NCBI GenBank assembly: GCA_030446525.1 | Contig: JAUJNC010000001.1 | Span: 8,133 to 72,132, forward strand | Length of the DNA: 64,000 nt | Source of the DNA: Armatimonadaceae bacterium | GTDB lineage: Bacteria > Armatimonadota > Armatimonadia > Armatimonadales > Armatimonadaceae | Reading direction: 5' to 3' | Part shown: in pieces, positions 8,056 through 15,438 of the stretch | How positions within the stretch are numbered: the stretch's first letter is position 1 | Layout: each line of letters opens with the position of its first letter | Position numbers and translations under genes: made by a program | The notes under the pieces: generated by a model | Told to the model about the DNA's origin: nothing | What the model saw: the letters and a program-made list of their open reading frames with translations, nothing else | The model's database searches: none

Positions 8056-8109
8056 CCTGCCGTGGATACTGGACTCGAACCGTCCTAACCTGAGAATACA
8101 CCAAAGATC

Positions 8110-8136
8110 GCCGGTTTGGGGCAACAAAAAACCGGC
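8110..8136. repeat. Hairpin between recombinase relic and tail (copy 1)
   Basis: GCCGGTTT (8110-8117) pairs with AAACCGGC (8129-8136). The same position in the second module (10503-10530) has a 10-bp version, so the stem is kept although loop bases differ. Confidence 0.6.
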
Positions 8137-8162
8137 CTGTTCGCCGTGCTAACCTGTTTTTG

Positions 8163-8275
8163 TTCAATTGGTGGGAAATACTGGAAGCTATTCGAACCGA
8201 ACTGTATGCTTCGGGAGCCCACATCCAGAATTTGCAGCAGCTTTTCGTTCAGAAAAGGTACACGCAGTGAACAAT
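8163..8275 (+). repeat. Detached recombinase 3'-end repeat (copy 2)
   Basis: Encodes a close match to the recombinase C-terminus (WEILEAIRTELYASGAHIQNL, then QQLFVQK) in a frame with no start. It continues into AGTGAACAA as in copy 1. It separates the recombinase relic from the cargo gene 8377-8892. Confidence 0.8.
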
Positions 8276-8300
8276 CTCTGCCACCTTTCGCAATGATATA

Positions 8301-8337
8301 TAAAAATGAGTCCGGCAGTAGTAGCCACCGAACTCAT
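8301..8337 (-). terminator. Terminator of the 8377-8892 gene
   Basis: ATGAGTCCGG (8306-8315) and CCGAACTCAT (8328-8337) form a 10-bp stem with one mismatch. On the minus strand it is followed by TTTTTATA. Confidence 0.7.
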
Positions 8338-8376
8338 ATGAACCACAGGAATATTCCCTACTAACATAGCCGACCC

Positions 8377-8892
8377 CTACCTGGCTTTTGCCCGCGCAAG
8401 GTACGCCGCTTGACGCCGTCGCCCCTCTTCCCGATACCACTCTACCGAGAATGACTCGCCGTACGTACTAGCGAACTCATCCCGCCAACGTTGGTTCCGC
8501 TCCTCGCGATCTGCCACCCCAGGCAGCATCCCTCCGAAGAATAGGGCCTGCCCTTCAAAGTACCGAGCACCCTCGCGCTCGAAGATGCCATATTGCGGAC
8601 CTTCAGGCCGGAAGACTCCGAATCGATCATACTCATCGTGCATCCCGAGCTGCATCAGCCACTCGTCAGGACGGATGTCACTCACTACGTCACCCTCGTT
8701 GTAACCGACACTGCGAATGAATTGGTCAACCAAGAAGTCGACCAGAGACGGTGTGCCGCAGCACCACCGCTCAAGAATAGACCGCAGCACGACGAGCTTG
8801 ACGCGAGCATCTCCAGAAAAAGTGTCAAAGACACAGTCACGAAGCTCCAGGTACCCGTCTCGCAGACTGGCTGCCTCTACGGTATTATCCAT
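8377..8892 (-). CDS. Hypothetical cargo protein
   Basis: A 171-aa soluble acidic protein. I place the start at ATG 8892 because GAGGAGGG lies 8 nt upstream; a start at 8943 would bury that ribosome site. It is rich in aromatic residues (FGGMLPG, WRDEFASTYGESFSVEWYREEGRRRQAAYLARAKAR). Family not recognised. It occupies the same position relative to a recombinase tail and a small-partner gene as the 5705 gene does in the first module, so it looks like exchangeable cargo. Confidence 0.6.
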   Translation of the reverse strand: MDNTVEAASLRDGYLELRDCVFDTFSGDARVKLVVLRSILERWCCGTPSLVDFLVDQFIRSVGYNEGDVVSDIRPDEWLMQLGMHDEYDRFGVFRPEGPQYGIFEREGARYFEGQALFFGGMLPGVADREERNQRWRDEFASTYGESFSVEWYREEGRRRQAAYLARAKAR

Positions 8893-9067
8893 CGTTGCAC
8901 CCTCCTCAGGAGGCAGTATAGTCACAGGGACGGCGGAACTCAACCTGGCCGCTTGTCTAGGAAGTCTTTTTCGCCGCTTCCCCTATGGGGAGGTTGGTTC
9001 TTCGGCACAAAATGGTACCTCTCCCCGTCGAGGATGCCCCCTCGTGGAGAAGTGATAGGTGGGAATA

Positions 9068-9271
9068 CTACGAAAGCCCGTCCTCCTTGGTTTTCGCCTG
9101 TTCTGCCTGGAGGTGGGGCAGTGCGTACTGGGTGAGGAACACATACTGGATAAGCCGGGTTGCCTGGTCGAGCGCCTCATCATCGGTGAGCTCGATACCG
9201 AATCGCTTGAGATACAGACACTTAAACTCTGCCACCTCATCGGCGTTGGGGGTGGGTAAATTCATGGGCAT
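9068..9271 (-). CDS. Small recombinase-partner protein (copy 3, stand-alone)
   Basis: A 67-aa protein nearly identical to the 6423 copy (differences mainly A/D, M/K, K/Q). No recombinase is downstream. Conservation of the protein across three copies, while the flanking genes differ, suggests selection for its function or recent duplication as part of a moving unit. Confidence 0.65.
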   Translation of the reverse strand: MPMNLPTPNADEVAEFKCLYLKRFGIELTDDEALDQATRLIQYVFLTQYALPHLQAEQAKTKEDGLS

Positions 9272-9449
9272 TGCTGCCAGTTACGGGTAGATGCCCAAGT
9301 ATGCCCTTTAAATCAGGAGATTTGCCCAAACCTTACCTCATCCGGCCAAGTTAGGCATTGGGAATTCCTCTTAAAAAAGCTCTACCATGTCTAACGAGTC
9401 AATTACATAAGGCAGCGAGCAATAACTGATGCAGCATAATACACCAGTC

Positions 9450-9893
9450 CTAAGTATTCATTAGATCGTCAGCAAGCAAAGTTAGTAGATGCACTCTTTC
9501 ATTTTCAAAGTTTGTAACTCTATTCTCTAGATCAGAATACCAGCGCTTGTTTACTTCCGTGTTGCCATCACCACCAGTAACGTGACGAGCAATATTATAA
9601 ATAGTTGAAATATAGCGACCAATGGCTGATCTTATCTTCTTGTTTTTTACTAGAAGTTGAGCCTCAGCACCTGTCGTTTCGATATCAATTAGAATTTTCT
9701 TATATTCTGCCTTAGGTGTATTTGCAGTTAAGGGAATACTACGAGTTAAATGGCGGGTTAATTTTGCAAATACTAGAAGTTTATTATTCCTCAACCATTG
9801 GCGCTGCTCAATTTTCTCGTTTACCTTGGGTCCGATGTATGCACCAACTAATCCTGACAGCAAGGCAATAAGGACTGTTTGTAGAGAATCCAT
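9450..9893 (-). CDS. Membrane-anchored hypothetical protein, low GC
   Basis: A 147-aa protein with an N-terminal membrane segment (residues 4-22, QTVLIALLSGLVGAYIGP) followed by a basic helical cytoplasmic domain. Base composition is clearly AT-richer than neighbours, a sign of transfer from another genome. The one-TM-plus-helix layout resembles many small accessory membrane proteins of mobile elements. No family recognised. Confidence 0.6.
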   Translation of the reverse strand: MDSLQTVLIALLSGLVGAYIGPKVNEKIEQRQWLRNNKLLVFAKLTRHLTRSIPLTANTPKAEYKKILIDIETTGAEAQLLVKNKKIRSAIGRYISTIYNIARHVTGGDGNTEVNKRWYSDLENRVTNFENERVHLLTLLADDLMNT

Positions 9894-9990
9894 GGAATAT
9901 AGATTTAGGTTTCTAAAAACAGCCTAACATCTATCCTAAGACTTCACCGTGAAAAATCTATTGCCCTTAGGTGCTTCCGAGCACCGCTCG

Positions 9991-10019
9991 TTGCTCGTAA
10001 CTCCTACACCCTCTACCCT
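9991..10019 (+). promoter_or_regulatory. Promoter: TTGCTC-N17-TACCCT with GCACCGCT box
   Basis: -35 TTGCTC (9991-9996), 17-bp spacer, -10 TACCCT (10014-10019). The GAGCACCGCTCG box lies directly upstream. ATG 10026 is 6 nt after the -10, predicting a leaderless mRNA for the recombinase-domain protein. Confidence 0.65.
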
Positions 10020-10025
10020 GTAGGA

Positions 10026-10481
10026 ATGACCCTCACTGAGTACTACGCGTACACCGGGCAGCTCGCCCAGCAGGTAGTTTCCCAGAGAGTAGCATCCGGA
10101 GAGCACCCGAACCGTCCACCGCTCGGCTACACCCCCGAGGGTACCGTGGACAGAGTAATGAAGCCTCTCATTCGCCGGATGTTCTACGCCGCCCTCACCT
10201 ACAACACCTCGATCCGCAGGCTTCAAAAGGAGGCAGATCGTATTGGTTTGCGATCTCGTACGGGTAAGCCCCTCGGGCCATCAGCACTGTGGGGGATGCT
10301 GACGAACCCGTACTACTGCGGCAAGGTGCGGTACCGAGGAGCGGTTCTTCCGGGGACTCAGGAGCCGATCGTTAGCGAGAAGGTGTTTGAGCTGGTCCAG
10401 CACGTGCTGAGCAGACGGAACAAGAGCGTCAGGAAGGCAAGTGTTCAGCCTGTCGTGGATACTGGACTCGAACCGTCCTAA
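10026..10481 (+). CDS. Recombinase-domain-only protein (no resolvase domain)
   Basis: A 151-aa intact frame covering just the linker helix and DNA-binding Recombinase domain of a large serine recombinase: RPPLGYTPEG, IRRMFYAALTYNTSIRRLQ, GPSALWGMLTNPYYCGKV, SEKVFELVQHVLSRRN. There is no catalytic N-terminal domain and no zinc ribbon. It has its own promoter with a leaderless start, and it is intact while its 7632 sister is frameshifted. It could be a decayed fragment or a DNA-binding modulator of recombination; the sequence alone cannot decide. Confidence 0.6.
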   Translation: MTLTEYYAYTGQLAQQVVSQRVASGEHPNRPPLGYTPEGTVDRVMKPLIRRMFYAALTYNTSIRRLQKEADRIGLRSRTGKPLGPSALWGMLTNPYYCGKVRYRGAVLPGTQEPIVSEKVFELVQHVLSRRNKSVRKASVQPVVDTGLEPS

Positions 10482-10502
10482 CCTGAGGAAACACCAAAGA
10501 TC

Positions 10503-10530
10503 GCCGGTTTTTGAGCAACAAAAAACCGGC
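10503..10530. repeat. Hairpin between recombinase relic and tail (copy 2)
   Basis: GCCGGTTTTT (10503-10512) and AAAAACCGGC (10521-10530) form a perfect 10-bp stem with an 8-nt loop. It lies between the recombinase-domain gene and the detached 3'-end repeat, as in the first module. Confidence 0.65.
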
Positions 10531-10556
10531 CTGTTCGCCGTGCTAACCTGTTTTTG

Positions 10557-10662
10557 TTCAATTGGTGGAGTTTACTGGACGCTATTCGAACCGAGCTGCA
10601 CGCTTCCGGAGCCCACATCCAGAACTTACAGCAGCTTTTCGTTCAGAAGGGCCAGGTATAGT
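10557..10662 (+). repeat. Detached recombinase 3'-end repeat (copy 3)
   Basis: Third copy of the recombinase 3' end (GGAGCCCACATCCAGAA, then CAGCTTTTCGTTCAGAAGG and AGTGAAC). It is followed at about 10700-10775 by a piece similar to the 3' end of the 13716-13922 gene (GCGGAGCTACCGTACGGGC). Confidence 0.8.
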
Positions 10663-10794
10663 GAACGAGGGTAGAAGGTTAGTTCGTACCGACCCTGCTA
10701 CGTTCCCGGACCTGTGCGGAGCTACCGTACGGGCACGCTTATCGTCACCGTTACTCCTTCGCTGAAGGCATGCTCTAGCAGGTGAACAGGAGAA

Positions 10795-10899
10795 ATGGGT
10801 CGCCCTGGTAGGCCTCTAGAGGACAGCGAAGAAGTTGATTTGGGCAACAGAGCAAGGACAGCCCTGTTTTGGAGGAGTCTTAGCAGTAGAATGTAGTAT
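10795..10899 (+). CDS. Possible 34-aa small protein
   Basis: ATG 10795 with AGGAG 3 nt before it opens a 34-codon frame (MGRPGRPLEDSEEVDLGNRA...). The MGRPGRP start resembles the beginning of many small DNA-binding proteins, so it may be the 5' remnant of a longer gene. Low confidence. Confidence 0.25.
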
Positions 10900-10937
10900 G
10901 GAGGAGTAGAACAACTTCCTGAGAAAGGCAGTTTGAC

Positions 10938-11246
10938 ATGGTTATCACGGCAGTGTTTACGGCGCTTTTTTTATTTACAGCTTGGAACATGCTTAGCATG
11001 GCATCTGAAGCCAGAAAGTATGCCGAATCCAAGAGTGGCAAACCGCTACGTGGCTATATCGGACAGATTATCGTAGGTGTCCCACGTACCACCGCCCTCC
11101 TTGCTGGTATCTCATTCCTTCGGCTCTTGCTGGAGGGAAAGCTAGACATCACATTAGCCCTGATGCACATTTTCGCAGTCAGTACGGTGACGTTAGTCAC
11201 CGTAGGGTTGATGGCTCCAGATTACAGAAGAGATAAAATGGAGTAA
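10938..11246 (+). CDS. Small integral membrane protein
   Basis: A 102-aa protein with three hydrophobic segments (about 3-20, 46-66 and 72-94) and a basic C-terminal DYRRDKME. GAAAGG lies upstream of ATG 10938. Its natural terminator, a GACGGGAAGGT/ACCTTTCCGTC hairpin followed by a T-rich tract, appears to be the site where the IS at 11322 inserted. Function unknown. Confidence 0.55.
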   Translation: MVITAVFTALFLFTAWNMLSMASEARKYAESKSGKPLRGYIGQIIVGVPRTTALLAGISFLRLLLEGKLDITLALMHIFAVSTVTLVTVGLMAPDYRRDKME

Positions 11247-11321
11247 TCACAACGCCACGATAAGCTGGCGTGAAATAGTGGCTGAGACGAGAGTCGTGTC
11301 AGGTGTTCGGGACGGGAAGGT

Positions 11322-12515
11322 AACTGTACGGACGACGCTTGCTTTATCAGTCATTTCAGCGGCTCTAGCTGACCGATAGCACACCGGAACCCGTCCGCGT
11401 CTGGTCGCCCGGCGAGGCAGCAAAGCAGCGCCTGCAGATAGCACAGACCGCGGGCGAAGACGCTCACGGCCCGCCGGCCGTGCTTCTTTACCGGCAGCGG
11501 CTCCGTCTCATCCAGATACCGCCCCATCTTCAGACACCAGCACAGGCCCAGTGCCAGGAACCCGAACCAGCCCGACAGACGCCGCTCCTTCTCCAGGCGG
11601 CAACTCTCCAGAGCGAAGCCGCGCCCCTTGAGCGCCTGGAACAGCGTCTCTATCTTCCATCTCAGGCGGTAATCGGCAAGCAAGTCGCCTTTCTCGTTGC
11701 TGATGACGATCAAGTACTCCGTGCCGTGCAGGTGCCTGCCGCCCACGTAGACCGGCAATCCCCACAACTGCATCTTCTGGGAACGGCAGCGATTGGCACG
11801 CGCAAACCACTGCCGCGCCTTTCGCTCCTGCCCCTTCTGGTCTGACAGATACTCGCCTGCTTTGATGCGGATGCGAAAGGGGATCTGCTGCTTCTGCAGC
11901 CAGCCGATCCACTCCCAGCCGATGAACTCCCGATCCGCGGTAAGGAAGCGCAGGCGCTCCCTGCCAAAGCGCGTGACGAACCGCGACAGCAACTCGATCC
12001 GCTCCGCCGTATCGCTTGCGCCGCACTGGGGCATCACCGTCCAGAGAAGCGGCACCGCACAGCCATGGGTGACGACGGCCAATACCAGCAGGTTAACCGT
12101 GGTATCTCCGCGTTTCCATTCCGTACGATCTATCGCCAGGATCCACTTGGTTCGCGGCAGCAGGACGGCGATGGCATGGGTCCATGCCTCGGGCGACATG
12201 CCCGCATGATCCAGGCAGCGGCGCATCTGCTGGCGATTGGCTTCCGGGTTCTGCTCTCCGGGCATGAGTTGTGCCACGTGATGCAGGCTGATCTTGCGCC
12301 CCGCGAGCAGCGCCACCAGGGCGCGGGCGAAGAACTCGGCGAACGGCAGGTGCAGTTCGTGCAGCTTTTGTGTCAGAGTTTCGGTAGAATAGTCTTGGGC
12401 CATTTTTGAGGCTTTCGCGTTTTGTGGTGATTCACGATATCCTCAGAATGGCCTTTCTGCCAGTTAATGTCCGCCTGCTAGAATAACTCTATGCCTGCAT
12501 GCCGTCCGTACAGTT
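11322..12515 (-). mobile_element. IS4-family insertion sequence, complete (1194 bp)
   Basis: Perfect 12-bp terminal inverted repeats AACTGTACGGAC (11322-11333) and GTCCGTACAGTT (12504-12515). Both flanks carry the 9-bp direct repeat CGGGAAGGT (11313-11321 and 12516-12524), a clean target-site duplication. One transposase gene fills the element. Intact ends and duplication imply a recent insertion. Confidence 0.93.
11351..12403 (-). CDS. IS4-family DDE transposase
   Basis: A 350-aa protein. The catalytic triad is visible as D92 (ILAIDRTEW), D157 (LTADREF) and E252 (WKIETLF). The IS4 signature Y-(2)R-(3)E-(6)K is exact in YRLRWKIETLFQALK. It catalyses cut-and-paste transposition of the flanking 1194-bp element. 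Length and motifs are complete, and no frameshift is seen. Confidence 0.95.
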   Translation of the reverse strand: MAQDYSTETLTQKLHELHLPFAEFFARALVALLAGRKISLHHVAQLMPGEQNPEANRQQMRRCLDHAGMSPEAWTHAIAVLLPRTKWILAIDRTEWKRGDTTVNLLVLAVVTHGCAVPLLWTVMPQCGASDTAERIELLSRFVTRFGRERLRFLTADREFIGWEWIGWLQKQQIPFRIRIKAGEYLSDQKGQERKARQWFARANRCRSQKMQLWGLPVYVGGRHLHGTEYLIVISNEKGDLLADYRLRWKIETLFQALKGRGFALESCRLEKERRLSGWFGFLALGLCWCLKMGRYLDETEPLPVKKHGRRAVSVFARGLCYLQALLCCLAGRPDADGFRCAIGQLEPLK

Positions 12516-12524
12516 CGGGAAGGT

Positions 12525-12714
12525 ACCTTTCCGTCCTCTTCTTTTTTATCGTGTGTACTAGTTCACCGTTACGGTAAGGCGGTCGTAAAGGATATGAACC
12601 TCCTCGGGCCCCCGCCTGGGGTTTCGGTCCAGGATGCACGTCGTGCCGGCCGTCGTACCCAACCGGCCAGTGACTTCATCCGGAACCTTCCGGAGTGTGG
12701 TTTTACGGCGGAAG
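12525..12714. other. Short intergenic stretch, no supported gene
   Basis: The first bases (ACCTTTCCGTCCTCTTCTTTTTT) are the right half of the hairpin plus T-rich tract split by the IS. The rest shows no convincing coding signal. Confidence 0.4.
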
Positions 12715-12745
12715 GAAAAAAGAGCGAGACCAAAGGTCACGCTCC
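12715..12745 (-). terminator. Terminator of the TPM-like gene
   Basis: On the minus strand GAGCGTGACC, loop TTT, GGTCTCGCTC is followed by TTTTTT. It lies about 25 bp past the gene's stop. Confidence 0.75.
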
Positions 12746-12769
12746 ATCAGACACGCTACGGCGACCGCG

Positions 12770-13525
12770 TTACCACGATCCACCGGATGAGCCGCCATCC
12801 CCACCACTGCTTCCACTACTACTACCACTCGATGATCCGCTATCACTTCCGCCATGCCAGTGCCCGCTGTCAGTCGATCCGCTACCACTTCTCGATGAAT
12901 TGTTGCCACTGTGGTTGCGGAAGGCCCATATCAGGAGCCAGAGAATTAAACCACCCAAGACGGCTTTCCCAAGATAGGTAAGAACCGTGAATCCGGGCGA
13001 ATCAATCCGCTCGCGGCGAACGAATGCATCGAATCCGTTGGCCATGTGGATAATCCCCGTCTTGGGATCATTCTTTACAGCGTTCCAAAGGAAGGGCTGC
13101 GTGAACCCACCTTGTTCTCCATACTCAAGAACTCGCTCAGTCCGAAGCTTTGGAGCCGGAAGTAACCGGTACTTACGATCCCCCGGACCGTAGCTCATGA
13201 GAAAGATTGCAGAACTCCGATTGAAATCAGAGTCACGAGCCCAGGCCCCGAGGAGCGCGGTAACGACCCGACGTGCATCCTCATCCGTTGAGAACCTACT
13301 CCTGGTGGGTAATGCCTGCACGATTACCGTGTAGGTAGGGTACTTAAGACTTTCAGCATTAGCCTGGATTTCCTGAATTCCTGACCGCCCGATAAGCGGA
13401 GGGTTGAAGTACCCAGGAATGACATACACGTACTGCCCCTTGCGGACGTCTGGCGCTTGGAGTGTTTGTGCGAATAGTGGATGTGAAAGTACCAAGAGAA
13501 CCACCAGAAGCCCTGGTCTGATCAT
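12770..13525 (-). CDS. Secreted/membrane TPM-domain-like protein
   Basis: A 251-aa protein starting at ATG 13525, chosen because AAGGAG lies 9 nt upstream and a signal peptide starts there (MIRPGLLVVLLVLSHPLFAQ). A soluble outer domain follows. One membrane helix (about 192-212, VLGGLILWLLIWAF) leads to a Ser/Gly/His-rich tail ending SSGGSW. This order of signal, domain, single TM and low-complexity Gly/Ser tail with terminal W is typical of TPM-domain proteins. The TPM core itself is only weakly recognisable, so the family is tentative. Confidence 0.55.
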   Translation of the reverse strand: MIRPGLLVVLLVLSHPLFAQTLQAPDVRKGQYVYVIPGYFNPPLIGRSGIQEIQANAESLKYPTYTVIVQALPTRSRFSTDEDARRVVTALLGAWARDSDFNRSSAIFLMSYGPGDRKYRLLPAPKLRTERVLEYGEQGGFTQPFLWNAVKNDPKTGIIHMANGFDAFVRRERIDSPGFTVLTYLGKAVLGGLILWLLIWAFRNHSGNNSSRSGSGSTDSGHWHGGSDSGSSSGSSSGSSGGDGGSSGGSW

Positions 13526-13715
13526 GTAGCCAACTCCTTGTGGGGAATTCCCAGGCTGTATTCTATCAGATTGAGATGCTTTCTCTCTCAATTTGAATCG
13601 AAGGCTCAGTCCGGTGAAGTAACCATGTGCCTACGGCGCCAGACCAACTCCATACCGGCGTTCGTGAACCCCTACTCAGGACCCACCGAACTGGATAACC
13701 CTGGCCGGTGCGGAA

Positions 13716-13922
13716 CTACCGTTCGGGCACGCTCAGGGTCACCGTCACGCCTTCACTGTAGGCGTACCACAGGCAGGTGTACAGCAGGAACGGGTCATCA
13801 TCGAAGGCCTCCAGCCGCAGCGGGGCGACGTCGCCATCCGCTTTAGCCCCCTCGATTGTCTGGACGATGTGGGGGGCCTTACGGCGGGCGAAGTCGAGGT
13901 GTTCCGGGGTGATCTTCTGCAT
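13716..13922 (-). CDS. Small conserved protein of the mobile region
   Basis: A 68-aa protein (MQKITPEHLDFARRKAPHIVQTIEGA...). Its 3' coding end (EGVTVTLSVPER) is matched by a degraded stretch at about 10715-10770, so a relative of this gene once lay downstream of the third recombinase tail. No family recognised. Confidence 0.45.
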   Translation of the reverse strand: MQKITPEHLDFARRKAPHIVQTIEGAKADGDVAPLRLEAFDDDPFLLYTCLWYAYSEGVTVTLSVPER

Positions 13923-14116
13923 GGGGTCAAAGCGGCTACGGGTGGTAATAAATGAGGGTGCTTTCGACAGCTCAAGGGACTACTTTACACAATGCGGGAA
14001 GCGGGGACAAGAGGGCAAAGCCCCGGAAACGCGTTCCCAATGCCCGACGATCCGCCAGGCTAGCTCCAACGGGAGCGCCGCCGCCGGCGCACCCGGGTGC
14101 CGCCCGGCACCGCTGG

Positions 14117-14145
14117 TTGGTCGCCCCCCTACCCCCTGCTACACT
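14117..14145 (+). promoter_or_regulatory. Promoter: TTGGTC-N17-TACACT with GCACCGCT box
   Basis: -35 TTGGTC (14117-14122), 17-bp spacer, -10 TACACT (14140-14145), GGCACCGCTG immediately upstream. It drives the 14207/14808 pair with a leader of about 55 nt. Confidence 0.65.
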
Positions 14146-14206
14146 GGCCTACGAACGGGCGGGATCATCCGAGCCGCCCGTACCTTGAACCACGTGGAGG
14201 CACCTC

Positions 14207-14815
14207 GTGTTTCCCGACTACCTCGCGCACACGCCTGCGCCCCGACCCGCCGCCCGGGGGCGGCTCCTGAAAACCCACGCCTGCAGCGTCTCCTTCCCCG
14301 ACGGCACCGACGGCACAGCCACTTACGAGCGGCTCGGACCAGCTTACCACCGCTTCGACTTCCGCTACGGCGACGGCTCAGCCATGCCCCGGCAGCACCT
14401 TACCAGACCCCTGGGAAACCGGCCTGCTGACATCGAAGCCAAGGCCCGGGAGCTGGCGGGTGTCTGCTTCCGGGAGGCCATCGAGGTAGAGCGCCGCGAC
14501 TACTTCGCCCGGGCCACGGAGCCCGCCGACGGCTCGCGGAAAAAAGACCCGAGCAAGTACCGAATGCCGGCGGGCCGGGCAAAGGAGATCGGCGGCAAGT
14601 ACGCGCTGTGCCTGCCCTTCCCCTCTGGCCGTCGCTACGTGCGGCTGAGCCCTGCCCTGGACTGCTTCGAGGAGGCAGCCGCCCTCTGGAGACAGCGCCG
14701 GGACGGCCGCTGTGTGGTCGCCTGCGCCAACCGCCTCGACCGCTGCTGGGAGCTGCCCAAGTACAACCCCCTCCTCACCGAGGGGCACCCCAGAAGGGAG
14801 GACGCCCGTGCCTGA
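14207..14815 (+). CDS. Hypothetical plasmid-type protein
   Basis: A 202-aa protein starting at GTG 14207, with GTGGAGG upstream. It is Arg-rich and soluble. One segment (GGKYALCLPFPSGRRYVRLSPALDCFEEAAALWRQRRDG) looks like a compact alpha/beta unit. Its stop overlaps the next gene by 8 bp, and the two share one promoter of the GCACCGCT class. Family unknown. Confidence 0.55.
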   Translation: MFPDYLAHTPAPRPAARGRLLKTHACSVSFPDGTDGTATYERLGPAYHRFDFRYGDGSAMPRQHLTRPLGNRPADIEAKARELAGVCFREAIEVERRDYFARATEPADGSRKKDPSKYRMPAGRAKEIGGKYALCLPFPSGRRYVRLSPALDCFEEAAALWRQRRDGRCVVACANRLDRCWELPKYNPLLTEGHPRREDARA

Positions 14816-15242
14816 CCCGAGACCGATCGTCGCCCCGCCGTTCATCGGCTACCCGACGTTAGAATCCTGGTTGGAGGTCGTGGACGCCACACGGCCCGTG
14901 CTGGCGCTCCGGGTGGCGGAGCCTTCCCCCCAGAGCGGGGGCCTGCACGTCGAGGACCTGACCGTCCACTGCCAGCAGGTCGGCCCCGACTACGCGGTCC
15001 ACTATTGTAGGCTGCGGGCCGCCTCCGTCACGCTCTGCTGCGGCGAGCCCTTCGACGCCGACTGGCAAGACCGGAACGCCGCCTGGCAGAGCCTCTGGCA
15101 GTGCGTGAAGGAAGTCTTGGAAACGGCGGGGGTGAGCGTCTGCACCGCCACCATCGCCCGCCCCAAGAACCTGATCCTCCTGGAGGGTCTCTCGCAGCGC
15201 ATCACCTACAACCGAGACGCGAAGCGCTACCAGCTGCGCTAA
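14808..15242 (+). CDS. Hypothetical protein coupled to the preceding gene
   Basis: A 144-aa protein. GTG 14808 is chosen over upstream in-frame starts because GGGAGG precedes it and it overlaps the previous stop, as in translational coupling. A strong terminator lies just after its stop. Trp- and Cys-containing soluble protein with no recognised domain. Confidence 0.55.
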   Translation: MPDPRPIVAPPFIGYPTLESWLEVVDATRPVLALRVAEPSPQSGGLHVEDLTVHCQQVGPDYAVHYCRLRAASVTLCCGEPFDADWQDRNAAWQSLWQCVKEVLETAGVSVCTATIARPKNLILLEGLSQRITYNRDAKRYQLR

Positions 15243-15247
15243 AACCC

Positions 15248-15277
15248 AGCCGGGAGGTATCCACTTCCCGGCTTTTT
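15248..15277 (+). terminator. Rho-independent terminator
   Basis: AGCCGGGA (15248-15255) pairs with TCCCGGCT (15266-15273), followed by TTTT. It closes the 14207-15242 operon. Confidence 0.85.
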
Positions 15278-15438
15278 CGTATCAGGTTGACCTGCGGTGC
15301 TCGGGTATGCCACCGCGCAAGCCAGGGGCGATCGTTCCCTTGTTCGCCGGGTCGAGCTCTTCCCGTCAGGCAAGCTGGATGAGCCGGATACAGTATCGTG
15401 TAGAACTCGCGGCTGGAGAGGGCGAGCGCCACATCCCG

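Noticed and set aside
8060..8095. tRNA-like 3' end (reverse complement contains GGTTCGAGTCC), also at 10455-10490
   Set aside because: Only two of five T-stem pairs form and no D-arm, anticodon arm or acceptor stem can be folded. It may be a very old attachment-site trace but is not a tRNA gene.
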